A stretch of DNA of 64,000 bases, from NCBI GenBank assembly GCA_947447375.1, contig CANFJB010000012.1, positions 1 through 64,000 on the forward strand, given 5' to 3'. This DNA is from Bacteroidota bacterium (lineage in GTDB: Bacteria > Bacteroidota > Bacteroidia > Flavobacteriales > Flavobacteriaceae). Below, in pieces: positions 1 through 10,900 of the stretch. Positions within the stretch are counted from its first letter, which is position 1. Every line of letters begins with the position of its first letter. The position numbers were made by a program, and so were the translations under genes. The notes below the pieces were generated by a model that saw nothing but the letters and a program-made list of their open reading frames with translations, ran no database searches and had not been told where the DNA came from.

Positions 1-3000
1 ACAGGATTTGGAGAATAACTGAATTGACTCATGTCGAAATCTTGGTTTGCCAATGTAGTAATGGTTACCGCTAAACTTGTTGTACTTGCACACCCACCAA
101 CTGTTTGTGTTGCATAGTAAGTAGTGTTTGTCAAAGGAGTGGTACTTGGTAATGGATTGGTTCCTGAAGCAGCATTTGCGCTACTTGCATACCAGACCAC
201 ATTAGTACCTGTAACCACAATTGAACTTATTGTTAGCAATGATGATAATGATTGTGATGCTGCACCAGTTGGAGCTGCTGTAGTATTTACTGTCACGGCA
301 ACTGAAGTTCTTGGACTTTGACAAGAGTTTACTGTTTGAGATACAAAGTAGTTTCCTGTTGCCAATGCAGTTGTTGATGCTAATGCAGTTCCACTAGTAG
401 AAGTAGAATACCATTGTAATCCTGTTCCAGTAGCTGTCAATCCAGCAACTGTTCCTGAGTTACAGAACGATTGTGCTGAAGCTGTTGGAGCTGCTGTAGT
501 GTTTACTGTTACCGCAACTGAAGCTCTTGGTCCTTCACATGAATTTAATGTTTGAGATACAAAGTAGTTTCCTGACGCTAAAGCTGTTGTTGATGCCAAT
601 GCAGTTCCTCCTGTAGCAGCTGAATACCATTGTAATCCTGTTCCGGTAGCCGTTAATCCAGCAACTGTTCCTGAGTTACAGAATGATTGTGCTGAGGCTG
701 TTGGGGCAGCAGTAGTGTTTACTGTTATTGCAACCGAAGCTCTTGGTCCTTCACATGAATTTAATGTTTGAGATACAAAATAGTTTCCTGATGCCAATGC
801 TGTTGTTGATGCCAATGCAGTTCCTCCTGTAGCGGCTGAGTACCATTGTAATCCTGATCCGGTAGCCGTTAATCCAGCAACTGTTCCTGAGTTACAGAAT
901 GATTGTGCTGAAGCTGTTGGAGCTGCTGTAGTGTTAACTGTTACTGCAACCGAAGCTCTTGGCCCTTCACATGAATTTAATGTTTGAGATACAAAATAGT
1001 TTCCTGATGCCAATGCAGTTGTCGATGTTAAAGCAGTTCCTCCTGTAGCGGCTGAATACCATTGTAATCCTGTTCCGGTAGCTGTTAATCCAGCAACTGT
1101 TCCTGAGTTACAAAACGATTGTGCTGAAGCTGTTGGAGCTGCTGTAGTGTTTACAGTTAAAGCAACAGCATTTGAGTTGGTACTTCCGTTTATAGAAGTG
1201 AAAACCGCTCTATATTGATAATTATTTAATCCTGAAGCTGAACCTGTTAAAGTTAATGTTCCAGAGGTAAAATTACTATAAGTTGTTCCTGCGTCTAAAT
1301 TAGCTGTAACATCAGCCCATGCAGTTCCGTCAGTACTTCTTTGCCACTTAATTGTTGTTGGTACTGTTGAAGTAGCGGCTGTAGCAGTGAATGTGGTATT
1401 ACTTCCAACACAAATAGAACTTGCAAGTGGTTGAAGAGAAACTGAAGGTGCAGCTGTAGGGGTTCCAATTGCTAAATCACCGAAATTTAATAAGCCAGTC
1501 ACAGTTGCGGTTGTATTTGAAGGAGTAGCTGAAGTTAAAGGAGCTGACCATGTTGAAGCACTATATCTACGAACTACATAATTTGCTGGTACTGAAGTAA
1601 CATCATTATCTGCGGCAGCATAATTTAATGTAGCGCTATAATCAGTGAAACCTGTTACTCCATTATTTGATAATGTCCAAAATCTGTTAACGCTATTAGC
1701 ATTATCTAGACCTGAAGAAGCCACTTGAGGGTGGTCTCCTGAAGTTGTTGACGCTGTAATTGATCCGGTGGTTGTTGCTATATTATTACCGTTAAAGGTT
1801 AAAGCAATTGGCGCATAAGTTGTTGCATCTCCAATTGGATAAGTAAATGTTGGGCTTGCATTAGAAGCGGTTTGTTTGCTTACTGATCCTACAACCCAAG
1901 CTGTACTTCCTGCTCCTGTTACTGTGGCAGCTGTTCCAAGCGTTAATGAATTACTTCCTGTTATTAAATTTCCAGCAGTAAATGTAAGACCTCCATTAAC
2001 AGTTGCAGAAGAAGTTAATGTAACTCCTGTAGTATTACCAATAGTAAGACCGTTAACATTTGATGGCAATCCATTTCCAGTTACTTGACTTGCTGTTCCT
2101 TCATAAGAATAATTGGCACCTACATTGAATCCTCTTGTAGTTGTTTGAATTGGTCCTGCAGCTGCAGAAGCAGTAATTCCTGTTGTTGCCCCTATTTTTA
2201 TTGTTGCTCCAGCCAATAAATTGAATTCTCCTGCTCCAGTTACTGTTTGTGCAACATTTCTGAAGTCAGCAGTTTTATTAACATTTATTTTTCCTCCGGC
2301 AGCAACATTTATTGATACAACATTTCCAACTCCAGGAGTGTTTGCTGCATTTGTACCATTTGGATAAAATTCACTAACATTTAATACTCCTCCATTATAT
2401 ACATTTAATGTCGAAGATGCTGTTCCATTAACATTCATAGTGAAATAATTGTTGTGGCCAGCCCAAGCGTTAGCGACAGTTGCAGAAAGTGTTCCTCCAA
2501 GGTCACCATCAACAAAAGTCATCGTTCCGTATAAATTAATAGTTTGTGAAAAACTAGAAGTAGTTGAATGCCCACCTGAAGTATATATTAAACAACTCCA
2601 TGGCGCGAAAGTTAAGGTTTTTCCAGTATTAACAGTTAAAACATTATTATCACCCGATACTATGTAATAACCAGTAGCATGCCCTGCATTACTAGTACCA
2701 TGGTAATTTAAAGTAACATCTGTATCTATAGTTAAATTGGTGTTAGCAATATTGCTAATAATTCTTGCGATATTTATTGTACCACCACCTGTTATAGTTA
2801 CATTGTTTGATAACATATTTAAGGAAATTCCATCTGTATTGTTTCCATTTGCAGTATTACCAAGAACAGAACCAGTTCCAACACTAACGGTATTTCCATA
2901 AACGTTCAACCATTTAACAGCATTTACTAATCCTGTTGAATTTAAAGTACTATTTGTGTCAACATATAAATTGCTACAGCTTTTAGCAGCTGCAATAGTA

Positions 3001-4517
3001 TTTACAACAGTTGCTGCTATTGCAGGATCGTAGGTTACTGTAAATCCTCCCGTAACATATACATCAGAAGTTGATGAATTTGGAAAATCTGGAGATACAC
3101 AAGCGCTCCATGCTGAACCATCCCATTTGCTCCAAGTTGTACTAGCACTCCAGTTTCCTGTAGCTACTGATTTATATGAGCCGAAGTTATAATCCGAACC
3201 AAACGCTGTTAAGCTAACGCTTAATGTTGCCGATCCCCCTGAAAGTGATATTGAACCAGGATATGCTTGAATAGCGGTTGGTGAAAATTTAACATATATT
3301 GTAGTTGAACCTAAAGAACCTCCTGTGTAAGGCACATTAACAGTAGAAGCAAATCCAGTTGAACTAGATGTAGATACTAAAAAACCTGTAGGAGCTGTTA
3401 CAGTAATATTTCCTGAAGCGGGTGATAATGTTCCTCCGAATAAATTAAAACTCTGAGTATTAGAATTATTAACCTTTACATAACCAAATGCTAATGAAGC
3501 TGGTGAAGTTAATAAAGCTGGCGTTGTACTTGATGGTGTTCCACTACAAGTTGCAGCAATTGCAGAATAATTAAAAGCTTTATCTACAGCAAAAATAGAA
3601 TAATAGTATGTTGCTCCTGGTGTTAATCCAGAATCAACATAAGTATTAGCCCCAGCTACACCAGGTACGATAGCAACAATTGTTCCTCCCCCAGTAGCAC
3701 TCGTATTATTAACTGCATAAATACCATTAGGATTTAATGTTACTGCATTTGCTGAAGTAGATCTAACTATTACATAACCACCACCATCTCCTGCATTTAG
3801 TAAACCTGTCCAGTTAACATTTAATGAAATAAGAGAAGCAGGCGAAGTTGAAGCAGCTGTTGCATCTGCAGGAACTGTAGCATCTAATGCACCTGCATAC
3901 ATAACAACATCATCAATATCTAATGGAACTGCAGGCGCTGCAATTGTTCTAATTATTCCTAATCCAAATTTTGGTGAAGCACCAGCAGTGGCAAGAGTAA
4001 ATTGCATATTATATTTTGTCCATACCCCACTAGTCCCGGGTAAATCAGCACCAGTAGTTGATGTTGATGAATAGGTAGGAGTTGCGGTACCGTCTGTACT
4101 TGCTCCAACTTGCATCTGAGGCCCTGTGGAAGTTGCGCTCGCTGTTCTGTAATAATATTGAACAGTATACTGACCTGCTGCCAATAAAGCAGCATTAAAT
4201 GTAGGTGATTGAAGCCTTTTAGTACCTCCACCAATAAAATTAACATATTTGGTTCCCGTTCTTGGTGTATCGGTTAAATAAGTTGCTAAAGCCGAACTAC
4301 TTGTTGTCCAAACTGAACTAGTTGTTAAAGTAGCTATACTTCCACTTGCAACCGCACCTGAACTTGCTTGACCCTCAAAACCTCCATCCATAGGAGAATA
4401 TTGTCCAATTACTTGTTGGCTCCAAGTTGCTTGGGTACTTAATAATAACATCAAAAACAAGCTAAAAAAAGCAAATCTCGTTTTGCCTTGTAAAAACCTA
4501 AATGTAAAATTTTTCAT
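1..4517 (-). CDS. Giant secreted T9SS-type surface protein (C-terminus beyond window)
   Basis: An open frame of about 1,505 codons runs from an ATG at 4517 off the left edge. The first ~34 residues form a signal peptide (basic start MKNFTFRF, hydrophobic core, then STQATWSQQ). Next comes a jelly-roll/MAM-like region (about 35-230), fibronectin-like segments, a Thr/Asn/Gly-rich beta-helix-like stretch (about 480-1020, encoded near 3100-1470), an Ig-like domain, and four near-identical 72-residue Ig-like modules. The last visible residues read MSQFSYSPNP. That is the opening of the type A sorting domain used by T9SS substrates, so only about 70 residues should be missing. Inference: an exported adhesin or surface protein processed by PorU. 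No enzymatic domain is seen. It stands alone; murF lies upstream on the same strand. Frame was checked at several points, but the sorting domain itself is outside the window. Confidence 0.87.
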   Translation of the reverse strand, partial: MKNFTFRFLQGKTRFAFFSLFLMLLLSTQATWSQQVIGQYSPMDGGFEGQASSGAVASGSIATLTTSSVWTTSSSALATYLTDTPRTGTKYVNFIGGGTKRLQSPTFNAALLAAGQYTVQYYYRTASATSTGPQMQVGASTDGTATPTYSSTSTTGADLPGTSGVWTKYNMQFTLATAGASPKFGLGIIRTIAAPAVPLDIDDVVMYAGALDATVPADATAASTSPASLISLNVNWTGLLNAGDGGGYVIVRSTSANAVTLNPNGIYAVNNTSATGGGTIVAIVPGVAGANTYVDSGLTPGATYYYSIFAVDKAFNYSAIAATCSGTPSSTTPALLTSPASLAFGYVKVNNSNTQSFNLFGGTLSPASGNITVTAPTGFLVSTSSSTGFASTVNVPYTGGSLGSTTIYVKFSPTAIQAYPGSISLSGGSATLSVSLTAFGSDYNFGSYKSVATGNWSASTTWSKWDGSAWSACVSPDFPNSSTSDVYVTGGFTVTYDPAIAATVVNTIAAAKSCSNLYVDTNSTLNSTGLVNAVKWLNVYGNTVSVGTGSVLGNTANGNNTDGISLNMLSNNVTITGGGTINIARIISNIANTNLTIDTDVTLNYHGTSNAGHATGYYIVSGDNNVLTVNTGKTLTFAPWSCLIYTSGGHSTTSSFSQTINLYGTMTFVDGDLGGTLSATVANAWAGHNNYFTMNVNGTASSTLNVYNGGVLNVSEFYPNGTNAANTPGVGNVVSINVAAGGKINVNKTADFRNVAQTVTGAGEFNLLAGATIKIGATTGITASAAAGPIQTTTRGFNVGANYSYEGTASQVTGNGLPSNVNGLTIGNTTGVTLTSSATVNGGLTFTAGNLITGSNSLTLGTAATVTGAGSTAWVVGSVSKQTASNASPTFTYPIGDATTYAPIALTFNGNNIATTTGSITASTTSGDHPQVASSGLDNANSVNRFWTLSNNGVTGFTDYSATLNYAAADNDVTSVPANYVVRRYSASTWSAPLTSATPSNTTATVTGLLNFGDLAIGTPTAAPSVSLQPLASSICVGSNTTFTATAATSTVPTTIKWQRSTDGTAWADVTANLDAGTTYSNFTSGTLTLTGSASGLNNYQYRAVFTSINGSTNSNAVALTVNTTAAPTASAQSFCNSGTVAGLTATGTGLQWYSAATGGTALTSTTALASGNYFVSQTLNSCEGPRASVAVTVNTTAAPTASAQSFCNSGTVAGLTATGSGLQWYSAATGGTALASTTALASGNYFVSQTLNSCEGPRASVAITVNTTAAPTASAQSFCNSGTVAGLTATGTGLQWYSAATGGTALASTTALASGNYFVSQTLNSCEGPRASVAVTVNTTAAPTASAQSFCNSGTVAGLTATGTGLQWYSTSTSGTALASTTALATGNYFVSQTVNSCQSPRTSVAVTVNTTAAPTGAASQSLSSLLTISSIVVTGTNVVWYASSANAASGTNPLPSTTPLTNTTYYATQTVGGCASTTSLAVTITTLANQDFDMSQFSYSPNP
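265..1144 (-). repeat. Four tandem 216-bp coding repeats (72-residue Ig-like modules)
   Basis: The phrase gctgttgg...gctgtagt recurs at 265 (diverged), 481, 697, 913 and 1129, exactly 216 bp apart. This gives four in-frame units of 72 residues. Each module holds a conserved Cys pair (CEGPRAS and QSFCNSG on the protein strand) and a WYS motif. Units are almost identical at the DNA level, which points to recent duplication or ongoing homogenisation. Confidence 0.92.
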
Positions 4518-4686
4518 AAAAATTATTTTTAAAATAAAAATTGACGCAATAAATTAATTGTTCACGAAACTGTACGAATTATCGTGTGCGAACACAATTT
4601 ATTAATTAAAACAAATTAATGAATTAAAATTCACATATTCAAGATTAATACATGATTTTTTTTTTAAATATAAAATTGAAGAATTC

Positions 4687-5973
4687 TTAATAAAGTAATC
4701 GAAGCGAACGTTCTAAAGCCATACCTCTTGAACCCTTTATTAATATTAAGGAGTGATTTATTTTAGTTTCTTTGAAATACTCAGAAAAATCTTCATATGA
4801 AATAAAGAATTTGCAGTTTTTATTTTCAATTTTATTCGAATAAAAGTCTTTACCGATAAAGTAAGTGGTAATTGTATTGTTATTTATTACTAAATCAATA
4901 ATTGCTTTATGTTCCAACAGACTTTCATTACCTAATTCAAACATATCGCCAAGAATTGCAATTTTATTATCATTTTCCAATTGGAAAAAATTCTCTAACG
5001 CCACCGCCATACTACTTGGATTGGCATTATAGGCATCTAATATTATTTCATTTGAATTAATAGTCAACATTTGAGACCTATTGTTTTGCGGAACAAATCC
5101 TTCAATTGCATTTTTTATAGCTTCTAAAGAAACTCCAAATTTAATTCCAATTGAAATAGCAGCATTTATATTATTTGAATTGTAAAGCCCTATTAAGTGT
5201 GAAGTAATTTTAGTGTTGTTGGTTACAACCTCAACAAATGGATTTGCGGTAATTGAATCGATTAAAACGTCTGCATTTTGATTATTTAATCCAAAAGTAA
5301 ATGAATTGATATTAATAGTTTTATCGACTTGAATTGGATCATTCAAATTTACAAAAGCTGTTTTATGATGAGTGCTTAAATAGGAATACATTTCAGATTT
5401 TCCTTTAATCACTCCTTCAACTCCACCAAATCCTTCTAAATGTGCTTTTCCGAAATTGGTAATATAACCATAATCCGGTTTTGCTATTTCACATAAAAAC
5501 TCAATTTCTTTTTGATGGTTGGCCCCCATTTCTACAATACCCACTTCTGTTTCTTTACTAAAAGAAAGCAATGTTAATGGCACGCCAATATGATTATTTA
5601 AATTACCCAATGTAGCTTTAGTATTGTATTTTTGACCCAACACCACCTGAATTAATTCTTTAGTGGTAGTTTTACCATTACTTCCCGTTAAAGCTATTAT
5701 CGGGATGTTCAAATACTCTCTATGAAACTTTGCCAACTCTTGCAAAGTAATTAAACTGTCTTCTACAACAATTGTTCGTTCATCTATAAAGTAATCAGGA
5801 TTATCAATAATTACAAAGGAAGCTCCTTTTTCCAACGCATCTTTAGCAAATGTATTGGCATCAAAATTTTCTCCTTTTATTGCAACAAACATAGAGCCAG
5901 ATTCAATTTTTCTAGTATCTATTGAAACTGAATTGCATTTTAAAAAATAGTCGTGAACACTTTTAATATCCAT
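4687..5973 (-). CDS. murF: UDP-N-acetylmuramoyl-tripeptide--D-alanyl-D-alanine ligase MurF
   Basis: MurF adds D-Ala-D-Ala to UDP-MurNAc-tripeptide in the cytoplasm, the last soluble step of peptidoglycan precursor synthesis. The 428-residue protein has the three Mur ligase parts: an N-terminal UDP-binding domain (SIDTRKIESGSMFVAIKG), a central ATPase domain with P-loop GSNGKTTTKE at residues 97-106 and the GNLNNHIGVP motif, and a C-terminal domain with DAYNANPSSM and ILGDMFELG. I chose the ATG at 5973; the frame extends four codons further only to a TTG. It lies 65 bp downstream of gldJ on the same strand, separated by a terminator hairpin, so it may be partly read through or have its own weak promoter. 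Length is normal for the family. Confidence 0.96.
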   Translation of the reverse strand: MDIKSVHDYFLKCNSVSIDTRKIESGSMFVAIKGENFDANTFAKDALEKGASFVIIDNPDYFIDERTIVVEDSLITLQELAKFHREYLNIPIIALTGSNGKTTTKELIQVVLGQKYNTKATLGNLNNHIGVPLTLLSFSKETEVGIVEMGANHQKEIEFLCEIAKPDYGYITNFGKAHLEGFGGVEGVIKGKSEMYSYLSTHHKTAFVNLNDPIQVDKTININSFTFGLNNQNADVLIDSITANPFVEVVTNNTKITSHLIGLYNSNNINAAISIGIKFGVSLEAIKNAIEGFVPQNNRSQMLTINSNEIILDAYNANPSSMAVALENFFQLENDNKIAILGDMFELGNESLLEHKAIIDLVINNNTITTYFIGKDFYSNKIENKNCKFFISYEDFSEYFKETKINHSLILIKGSRGMALERSLRLLY

Positions 5974-5996
5974 ATTGAAAAACAATTTTATAAAAT

Positions 5997-6018
5997 AAAA
6001 GCCCTAAAAAGGGCTTTT
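5997..6018 (-). terminator. Intrinsic terminator after gldJ
   Basis: AAAAGCCC, a six-base loop, then GGGCTTTT followed by a T-rich run on the minus strand. It lies just past the gldJ stop, before murF. Confidence 0.8.
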
Positions 6019-6038
6019 AAATATTATTTAGAGTGAAA

Positions 6039-7742
6039 TTAATTTCTTGCTCTTTTCTTTTTGTCTGCCTTAGGGCCAACTTTAGACATCGCACATCTAA
6101 ATCCGATGTAATCTGTTGCCATGTCTTGTGGAAAATATCTTCTTTGAGCTGGGTCTAACCAATAAGCTCTATCTCTCCAAGACCCTCCTTTGTAAACTCG
6201 AACATTATCGTTTACTAAAGTAGTTCTAGTATTTGTTGAATCTTTTTGTTTTAATGTAATACCTAATTCATTCACTGAAACATTATGTTGTGGAGAATTG
6301 TACATTCCGTTACTATCATTTGTATTGGTTGCCTTTTCGCTATTAAAGTCATTTGTTGATTGTTTATCACCATCTCTGTAGTTCTTTTCATAGCTTTTGT
6401 CAAAGTTTTGACGAAGGTATGTTTCATTATCATCAACTGGTACTTGAACTATTTGACCTGGAAGACTTCTTGCTATAACTTTTCCATTCGATAAAGTTTG
6501 GTATTTAATATCTTTAACATCAGTTACAATATCAACTTTTCCTTTTACTAATTTGTTTTTTTCGTATTCGTTACCTCTGAAGTAGTTAAAATCACTTACT
6601 TCATCGTCAACCATAGGTCTGTAAACATCTGCAACCCATTCCGCAACGTTTCCTGCCATATCATATAAACCAAAATCGTTTGGAGGATAAGATTTTACAA
6701 CGTTAGTAATGTCTGCTCCATCATCAGACCATCCAGCAATTCCACCGTAATCTCCTTTAGATTGTTTGAAGTTTGCCAATTGATCTCCTTTAGTTTGTCT
6801 TTTACCAGATCTTGTATAACTACCTGACCAAGGATATTTCTTTTGACCTTTAAACGTGTTATAAAATCTTTGTCCAACATCTGCTGCAGCTGCATATTCC
6901 CATTCTGCTTCAGTAGGTAGTCTATATTCCGGCAATAAAATTCCTGATTGCCTTTGAGCGTAAACTCCAGTTGGATTTTTTTCTGTTGCTGGTTCTCCTT
7001 TAGTACCAGCTACTTTAATTGGTTTTGATTTGGAGTTTTTAGGCCCTTTCAATACAATTTTTTCGTCTCCACCAAAAGCTTTGCTTGGGGCATTTAAATA
7101 AGTTTCTGTGTTAAATGTTTTTTCAGCAGTTACTTTTAAAATTTTCGCGTCTTTTTCTAAGTAACCTGCTTTCTCAAGAGCATTTTCATTTACCCTTTCA
7201 GTTCTCCATTTACTAAATTCAACTGCTTGAATCCAGTTTACTCCAACTACAGGATAGGATGCATAGGCAGGGTGTCTTAAATAATGATTTGTATAGGTTT
7301 CATTATATCCTAATCTATTTCTCCAAACTAAGGTGTCTGGTAAAATTCCTAAGTATATTTTTTCATATTTTTCATCATCTGCAGGGAAAACTCTTTTAGT
7401 CCAATCTAAGTATTCTAAATACATTAAATTAGTAACCTCAGTTTCATCCATATAAAATGAAGCAACGTGTTGTTGATTAGCATTATTATTCCAATCACGC
7501 ATTACGTCATCTTGAACTTTACCCATTGTAAAAGTTCCACCTTCAACCATAACCAAACCTGGCGCGGTTTCTTGTTTTTTATACTTACTATTGTATTGGA
7601 ACCCTCCTTTTTTATCGTTTACTTTCCATCCAGTAGCAGACGATCCGCTTTTTGAGCTTGATTTTTTGCTACAACTAGAAGCTCCTACAAGAAGAACTAA
7701 TACTAGAAATACATTGATAATTAGATTTTTGTTTGTTTTCAT
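6039..7742 (-). CDS. gldJ: Gliding motility lipoprotein GldJ
   Basis: GldJ is an outer-membrane lipoprotein required for gliding and for T9SS function in Flavobacterium. The 567-residue protein starts with a lipoprotein signal (LVLVLLVGASSC, lipidated Cys at about 24). A formylglycine-generating-enzyme-type (FGE-sulfatase) fold follows, with YRLPTEAEWEYAA, YDMAGNVAEWVADVY and a C-terminal GGSWRDRAYWLDPAQRR...GFRCAMS. It is related to GldK, which lies at 48.4 kb. It ends in a basic tail (KKKRARN), consistent with the functional C-terminal end reported for GldJ. It diverges from porU across 205 bp, an arrangement shared by flavobacteria. A promoter with TTG, 19 bp and TATATTCG sits about 30 bp upstream. 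Confidence 0.95.
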   Translation of the reverse strand: MKTNKNLIINVFLVLVLLVGASSCSKKSSSKSGSSATGWKVNDKKGGFQYNSKYKKQETAPGLVMVEGGTFTMGKVQDDVMRDWNNNANQQHVASFYMDETEVTNLMYLEYLDWTKRVFPADDEKYEKIYLGILPDTLVWRNRLGYNETYTNHYLRHPAYASYPVVGVNWIQAVEFSKWRTERVNENALEKAGYLEKDAKILKVTAEKTFNTETYLNAPSKAFGGDEKIVLKGPKNSKSKPIKVAGTKGEPATEKNPTGVYAQRQSGILLPEYRLPTEAEWEYAAAADVGQRFYNTFKGQKKYPWSGSYTRSGKRQTKGDQLANFKQSKGDYGGIAGWSDDGADITNVVKSYPPNDFGLYDMAGNVAEWVADVYRPMVDDEVSDFNYFRGNEYEKNKLVKGKVDIVTDVKDIKYQTLSNGKVIARSLPGQIVQVPVDDNETYLRQNFDKSYEKNYRDGDKQSTNDFNSEKATNTNDSNGMYNSPQHNVSVNELGITLKQKDSTNTRTTLVNDNVRVYKGGSWRDRAYWLDPAQRRYFPQDMATDYIGFRCAMSKVGPKADKKKRARN

Positions 7743-7768
7743 ACTTAATGACGGTAATAATTTCGTGG

Positions 7769-7798
7769 CGAATATAATAATTAACTATTAAACCGCAA
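7769..7798 (-). promoter_or_regulatory. Predicted gldJ promoter (Bacteroidota -33/-7 type)
   Basis: On the minus strand TTG (7798-7796) is followed by 19 bp and TATATTCG (7776-7769). This fits the Bacteroidota sigma-A consensus TTG-N19-TAnnTTTG with one mismatch. The start would fall about 20 bp before the gldJ ATG. Confidence 0.6.
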
Positions 7799-7924
7799 CA
7801 CTTTTGTTTTAATTTATTTCAAAATTTGATCAAAAAAATTTGATTACAAACTCTTAACGCAAAAATATATCAAATATTATATATATTGCGCCAAAATTTA
7901 ATTTTATTCTACACACTAATTAAT

Positions 7925-7935
7925 GTAATTTAGCG
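7925..7935 (+). promoter_or_regulatory. Possible porU -7 element (TAATTTAG variant)
   Basis: GTAATTTAGCG precedes the porU ATG by 12 bp. It differs from TAnnTTTG at one position. The same GTAnTTTAG form occurs before waaA (20130) and before the acyltransferase (38868). No TTG is seen at the expected -33 distance. Confidence 0.35.
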
Positions 7936-7947
7936 TTATTAAAACTT

Positions 7948-10900
7948 ATGAAAGTTAAATTTTTATTTTTCTTACTTTTTTCAATCACTACTTTTTCTCA
8001 GCAAAAAGGAGCTATTTCATTAGTATGGACTACAAATTCAGAGTTTTCTGTTGGCACAAATAAATATAATATCCCGCATATAAAATCTGAAAATTTTACA
8101 TTCGACAATTCTAAAAAAGTGGTTTTCTACAGCATAAATTTACCTCAATCAGAATTGGTAGATGAAAATTCACTCCAAATTACTAATGTTATTTATGAAG
8201 ATATCTCCACCTCTGAACTTGGAGATTTAAACAGCAAAAATATTCCAAGTTCAATAAAAGCATCATTAAAATCAACACTTTCAAGAGATAAAATATATGC
8301 CTTTATTAGTATTTCACCAATAATAAAAAATGCTGAAGGTTACAAAAAAGTAATCTCATTTTCTTATTATTTTTTAAATAATAGTTCTGCAAGAAATTCT
8401 CTAGAATCCAATAACACGCTTCAACTTTCTAATTCCGTTTTAGCCTCTGGGGATTGGTTTCGGTTTTATGTTGAAAAATCGGGTGTTTATAGAATTTCGA
8501 AAGATTTTTTAAAAGACTTGGGTTTAAATGTCAACGTAGATCCTAGGAAAATTAAAATTTATGGTAACGGAGGCCGGATGCTGCCTTTATTAAATAGCAC
8601 CTCTTATCCGAATGATTTAGCTGAAAATGCCATTCAGTTTGTCGGTGAAAGTGATGGAATTTTTAACGACAATGATTATATCCTTTTTTATGCCGAGGGA
8701 ATTGATAATTGGAATGAAGAAAGCCAAACCAACAGTAATTTATTTGCTTCTAAATCCTTTTACTACGTTACTGTGACTGGCGATTTAGGAAAACGAATTC
8801 AAAATTTTACACAACCAACACAGGCAGCAAACTTAACTATTACAACGTTTGATGATTATCAATTTCACGAAGTAGATTTAATAAATATCGTAAGAGCTGG
8901 TAGACAATGGTTTGGTGAAGCATTTAATATTAATAATGTTCAAGAATTTACATTTGATGTTCCAAACGCAGTAACAACTTCGCCAGCAAATTTAAACGTA
9001 ATTGTTGGTTCAAACGCTTATAATGCAACCTCTTTTAAAGTAGAATCCAATGGACAATTAGTTGGAAATATTAATTTATCTGCAATAACTGCCGGCTCTG
9101 GAACGGAACTAAATATCGCGTCATTACCTGCCAGTACTACTATTGCTGCTGCAAATACTATTAAAATAAAACTGACTTATGATAACGCTGGAGTTCCTTC
9201 TTCAAATGCTTATTTAGACAATATTATTCTAAAATCGAAACGAAATTTAACAGGTTACGGCAAGCAATTCCGATTTCAATACAATGCAACTAATACACTT
9301 TCCGGTATAGCTTCTTACCAATTCAATTCGGCATCAGGAATTTCAAATGTTTGGGATATTACAGATATATATAATGTTACCAATATTGACAATCCAAATC
9401 AAATTAATTTTAGCTTTAAAGCTGCCCTTGGAGACACTCGAAATTATATTGCTATTGATTACGCCGATTTGTATACTCCGTTAAAAGAAAATTCAACTAG
9501 AGTGGCCAATCAAAATCTAAAAGGCACTATTTTTAAAAACATTCAAGGCGTTTTTCAAGATCTTGACTATTTAATTGTTACACCTGAATTTTTAAAACCT
9601 CAAGCTGATAAATTAGCGGCTTTTCATTCCAATTATTCCCATTTAAATGTAAAAACGGTTACATTGGAATCTATTTATGAAGAATTTTCATCTGGAAAAC
9701 AAGATATTGCAGCCATTAGAAATTTTATTAAATATGTATATTTTAATGCTTCCGACTCTTCAAAAAGAATAAAATATGTCAATTTATTTGGCGATGCATC
9801 ATTTGATTATAAAAATAGAATTCCAAATAATTCAAATATTGTACCTATATATCATGCCTTAAATAGTACAACTGGTGGTGAAGCATCCTATACTTCCGAT
9901 GACTTTTTTGGCTACATGGACCCTACTGAGGGAAATGTCGCTTATTACTTTGGCGGAATTGATATTGCTGTGGGAAGAATGTTGGTTAGTACCAATGCAC
10001 AAGCGGAAGAGATGATTAATAAGGTTTTTGAATACAATGATTTGAAATCATATGGCAATTGGAGAAATAACTATGTTGCTATTTCTGATGACTCCGATAG
10101 AGCTTCCGACGCAACATTGCAATTTCGACAAAATCAATTGGCAGACAGAATTGTTTTGGAAAAACCTTTTATCAATGTTAAAAAAGTGCTTTTAGATTCT
10201 TACATTCAAGAAACTTCTTCAGGGGGGAATCGTTATCCAAAAGCCAGGGAAGATATTTTTAACGCATTTGAAAAAGGAGCTTTAGTGTTCAATTATTTAG
10301 GACATGGGGGTGAAGATGGGTTGACGGGAGAACGGATTTGGGAAAAATCCGATGGTCAAACTTTAAGTAATCAATACAAATATCCTTTATTCATTACTAT
10401 AACTTGTGATTTTTCGCGATTTGATAATCCGTATCGCCCAACGGCTGGAGAATACACCTATTGGAATCCAAAAGGAGGTGCTATTTCAATGGTTACCACC
10501 ACGCGATCAATTGGACAAGGATCGGCAGAGTTCTTTAATGATAAACTATCGGAATATTTATTTTCTTATGGTTCAAACCAATATACATCAATTGCAGAGG
10601 CCCTAAGATTAGCTAAAAATAGTAATCCAAGTTCTTCTTCAAATGTTGTTTTTTATATTGGTGACCCCGCATTAATGTTGGCCATACCAAAACCTAAAAT
10701 TCGATTGACTAAAGTAAATGACATTCCCGTTACTGGAACAATCCCTGATTTTAAATCGCTAGCCTATGTAAAATTATCGGGTGAAGTTACCGATGAAAAC
10801 AACAACCTATTACCAACCTATAATGGTGAATTAGCAATAAATATTTTTGATAAAAACATTATAAAAGCAACTTTAAATAATGATGGAAATAGTCCATCGC

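Noticed and set aside
124..2667. Short plus-strand frames (65-72 residues) in the first 2.7 kb
   Set aside because: They are antisense shadows of the long minus-strand surface-protein gene and lack start signals.
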